Source: Jejuia sp040720935
Lineage (GTDB): Bacteria; Bacteroidota; Bacteroidia; Flavobacteriales; Flavobacteriaceae
Length of the DNA: 64,000 bases
Assembly: GCF_040720935.1 (NCBI RefSeq)
Contig: NZ_JBFDAE010000020.1
Span: 14,186 to 78,185 of the forward strand
Reading direction: 5' to 3'
A program made the position numbers and the translations under genes. Under the pieces are notes generated by a model. That model searched no databases, was not told the DNA's origin, and saw only the letters and a list, made by a program, of their open reading frames with translations. Below are positions 63,972 through 64,000 of this stretch, one piece after another. Every line of letters starts with the position of its first letter. Within the stretch, counting starts at the first letter, position 1.

Positions 63972-64000
63972 ATGAAACCAGAAGATTTATTAAACGAAGA
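63972..64000 (+). CDS. Start of a further gene, cut by the window end
   Basis: ATG at 63972 opens a frame beginning MKPEDLLNE that runs off the window. Its start 28 bases past a terminator and the lack of a signal sequence in the visible nine codons are all that can be said. The product cannot be identified. Confidence 0.4.

Overview
The window looks like chromosome of a marine member of the Flavobacteriaceae (Bacteroidota). The DNA is AT-rich. Promoters match the Bacteroidetes pattern (a TTG-type -33 box and a TAnnTTTG -7 box). There is a SusC/SusD pair, hybrid two-component regulators, several type IX secretion (T9SS) sorting tails, and enzymes for sulfated red-algal galactan.

Left end (1-7.2 kb): an array of four Rhs-type toxin-tip cassettes, each with its own small downstream gene, taken to be the immunity gene. 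Each toxin gene holds only the end of the Rhs core (about 80 residues) plus a different C-terminal domain: an unknown domain, an alpha/beta-hydrolase (lipase-like), a probable ADP-ribosyltransferase, and an unknown basic domain split by an in-frame TAA. Each cassette follows a conserved non-coding leader of about 160-270 bp. No full-length Rhs shell gene is in the window; it may lie upstream. A 1.3-kb intergenic stretch follows, with an initiator-tRNA fragment and two strong terminators.

8.4-28.5 kb: a polysaccharide utilization locus (PUL). It encodes SusC, SusD, a surface glycan-binding lipoprotein, a very large secreted fusion of an FG-GAP/ASPIC-UnbV propeller with a vanadium-haloperoxidase-like domain, a GH86 agarase/porphyranase, a fibronectin-III-like lipoprotein and an S1 sulfatase. 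A convergent hybrid two-component regulator closes it.

29-47 kb: mostly core genes. These are a BlaI/BlaR1-like pair with a clear operator, a Na+/Ca2+ exchanger, the rdgB-rel-fur-purA cluster, hpf, rlmH, nadC, a BrkB-family protein, priA, a LytTR response regulator, rpsF-rpsR-rplI, a conserved small protein and hisS. Intergenic gaps hold minisatellite, tandem-repeat and TCCCGA...TCGGGA palindromes.

47-64 kb: two large LamG-domain T9SS proteins, then two lipoprotein S1 sulfatases, a second hybrid two-component regulator paralogous to the first, and a GH16 agarase/porphyranase with a carbohydrate-binding module and T9SS tail. Together with the first PUL this suggests uptake and breakdown of agar- or porphyran-type sulfated galactan: GH16 and GH86 cut the polymer outside the cell, sulfatases remove sulfate, SusC/D import oligosaccharides, and the two regulators sense products. 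All functions are inferred from sequence motifs read by eye; no database search was run.
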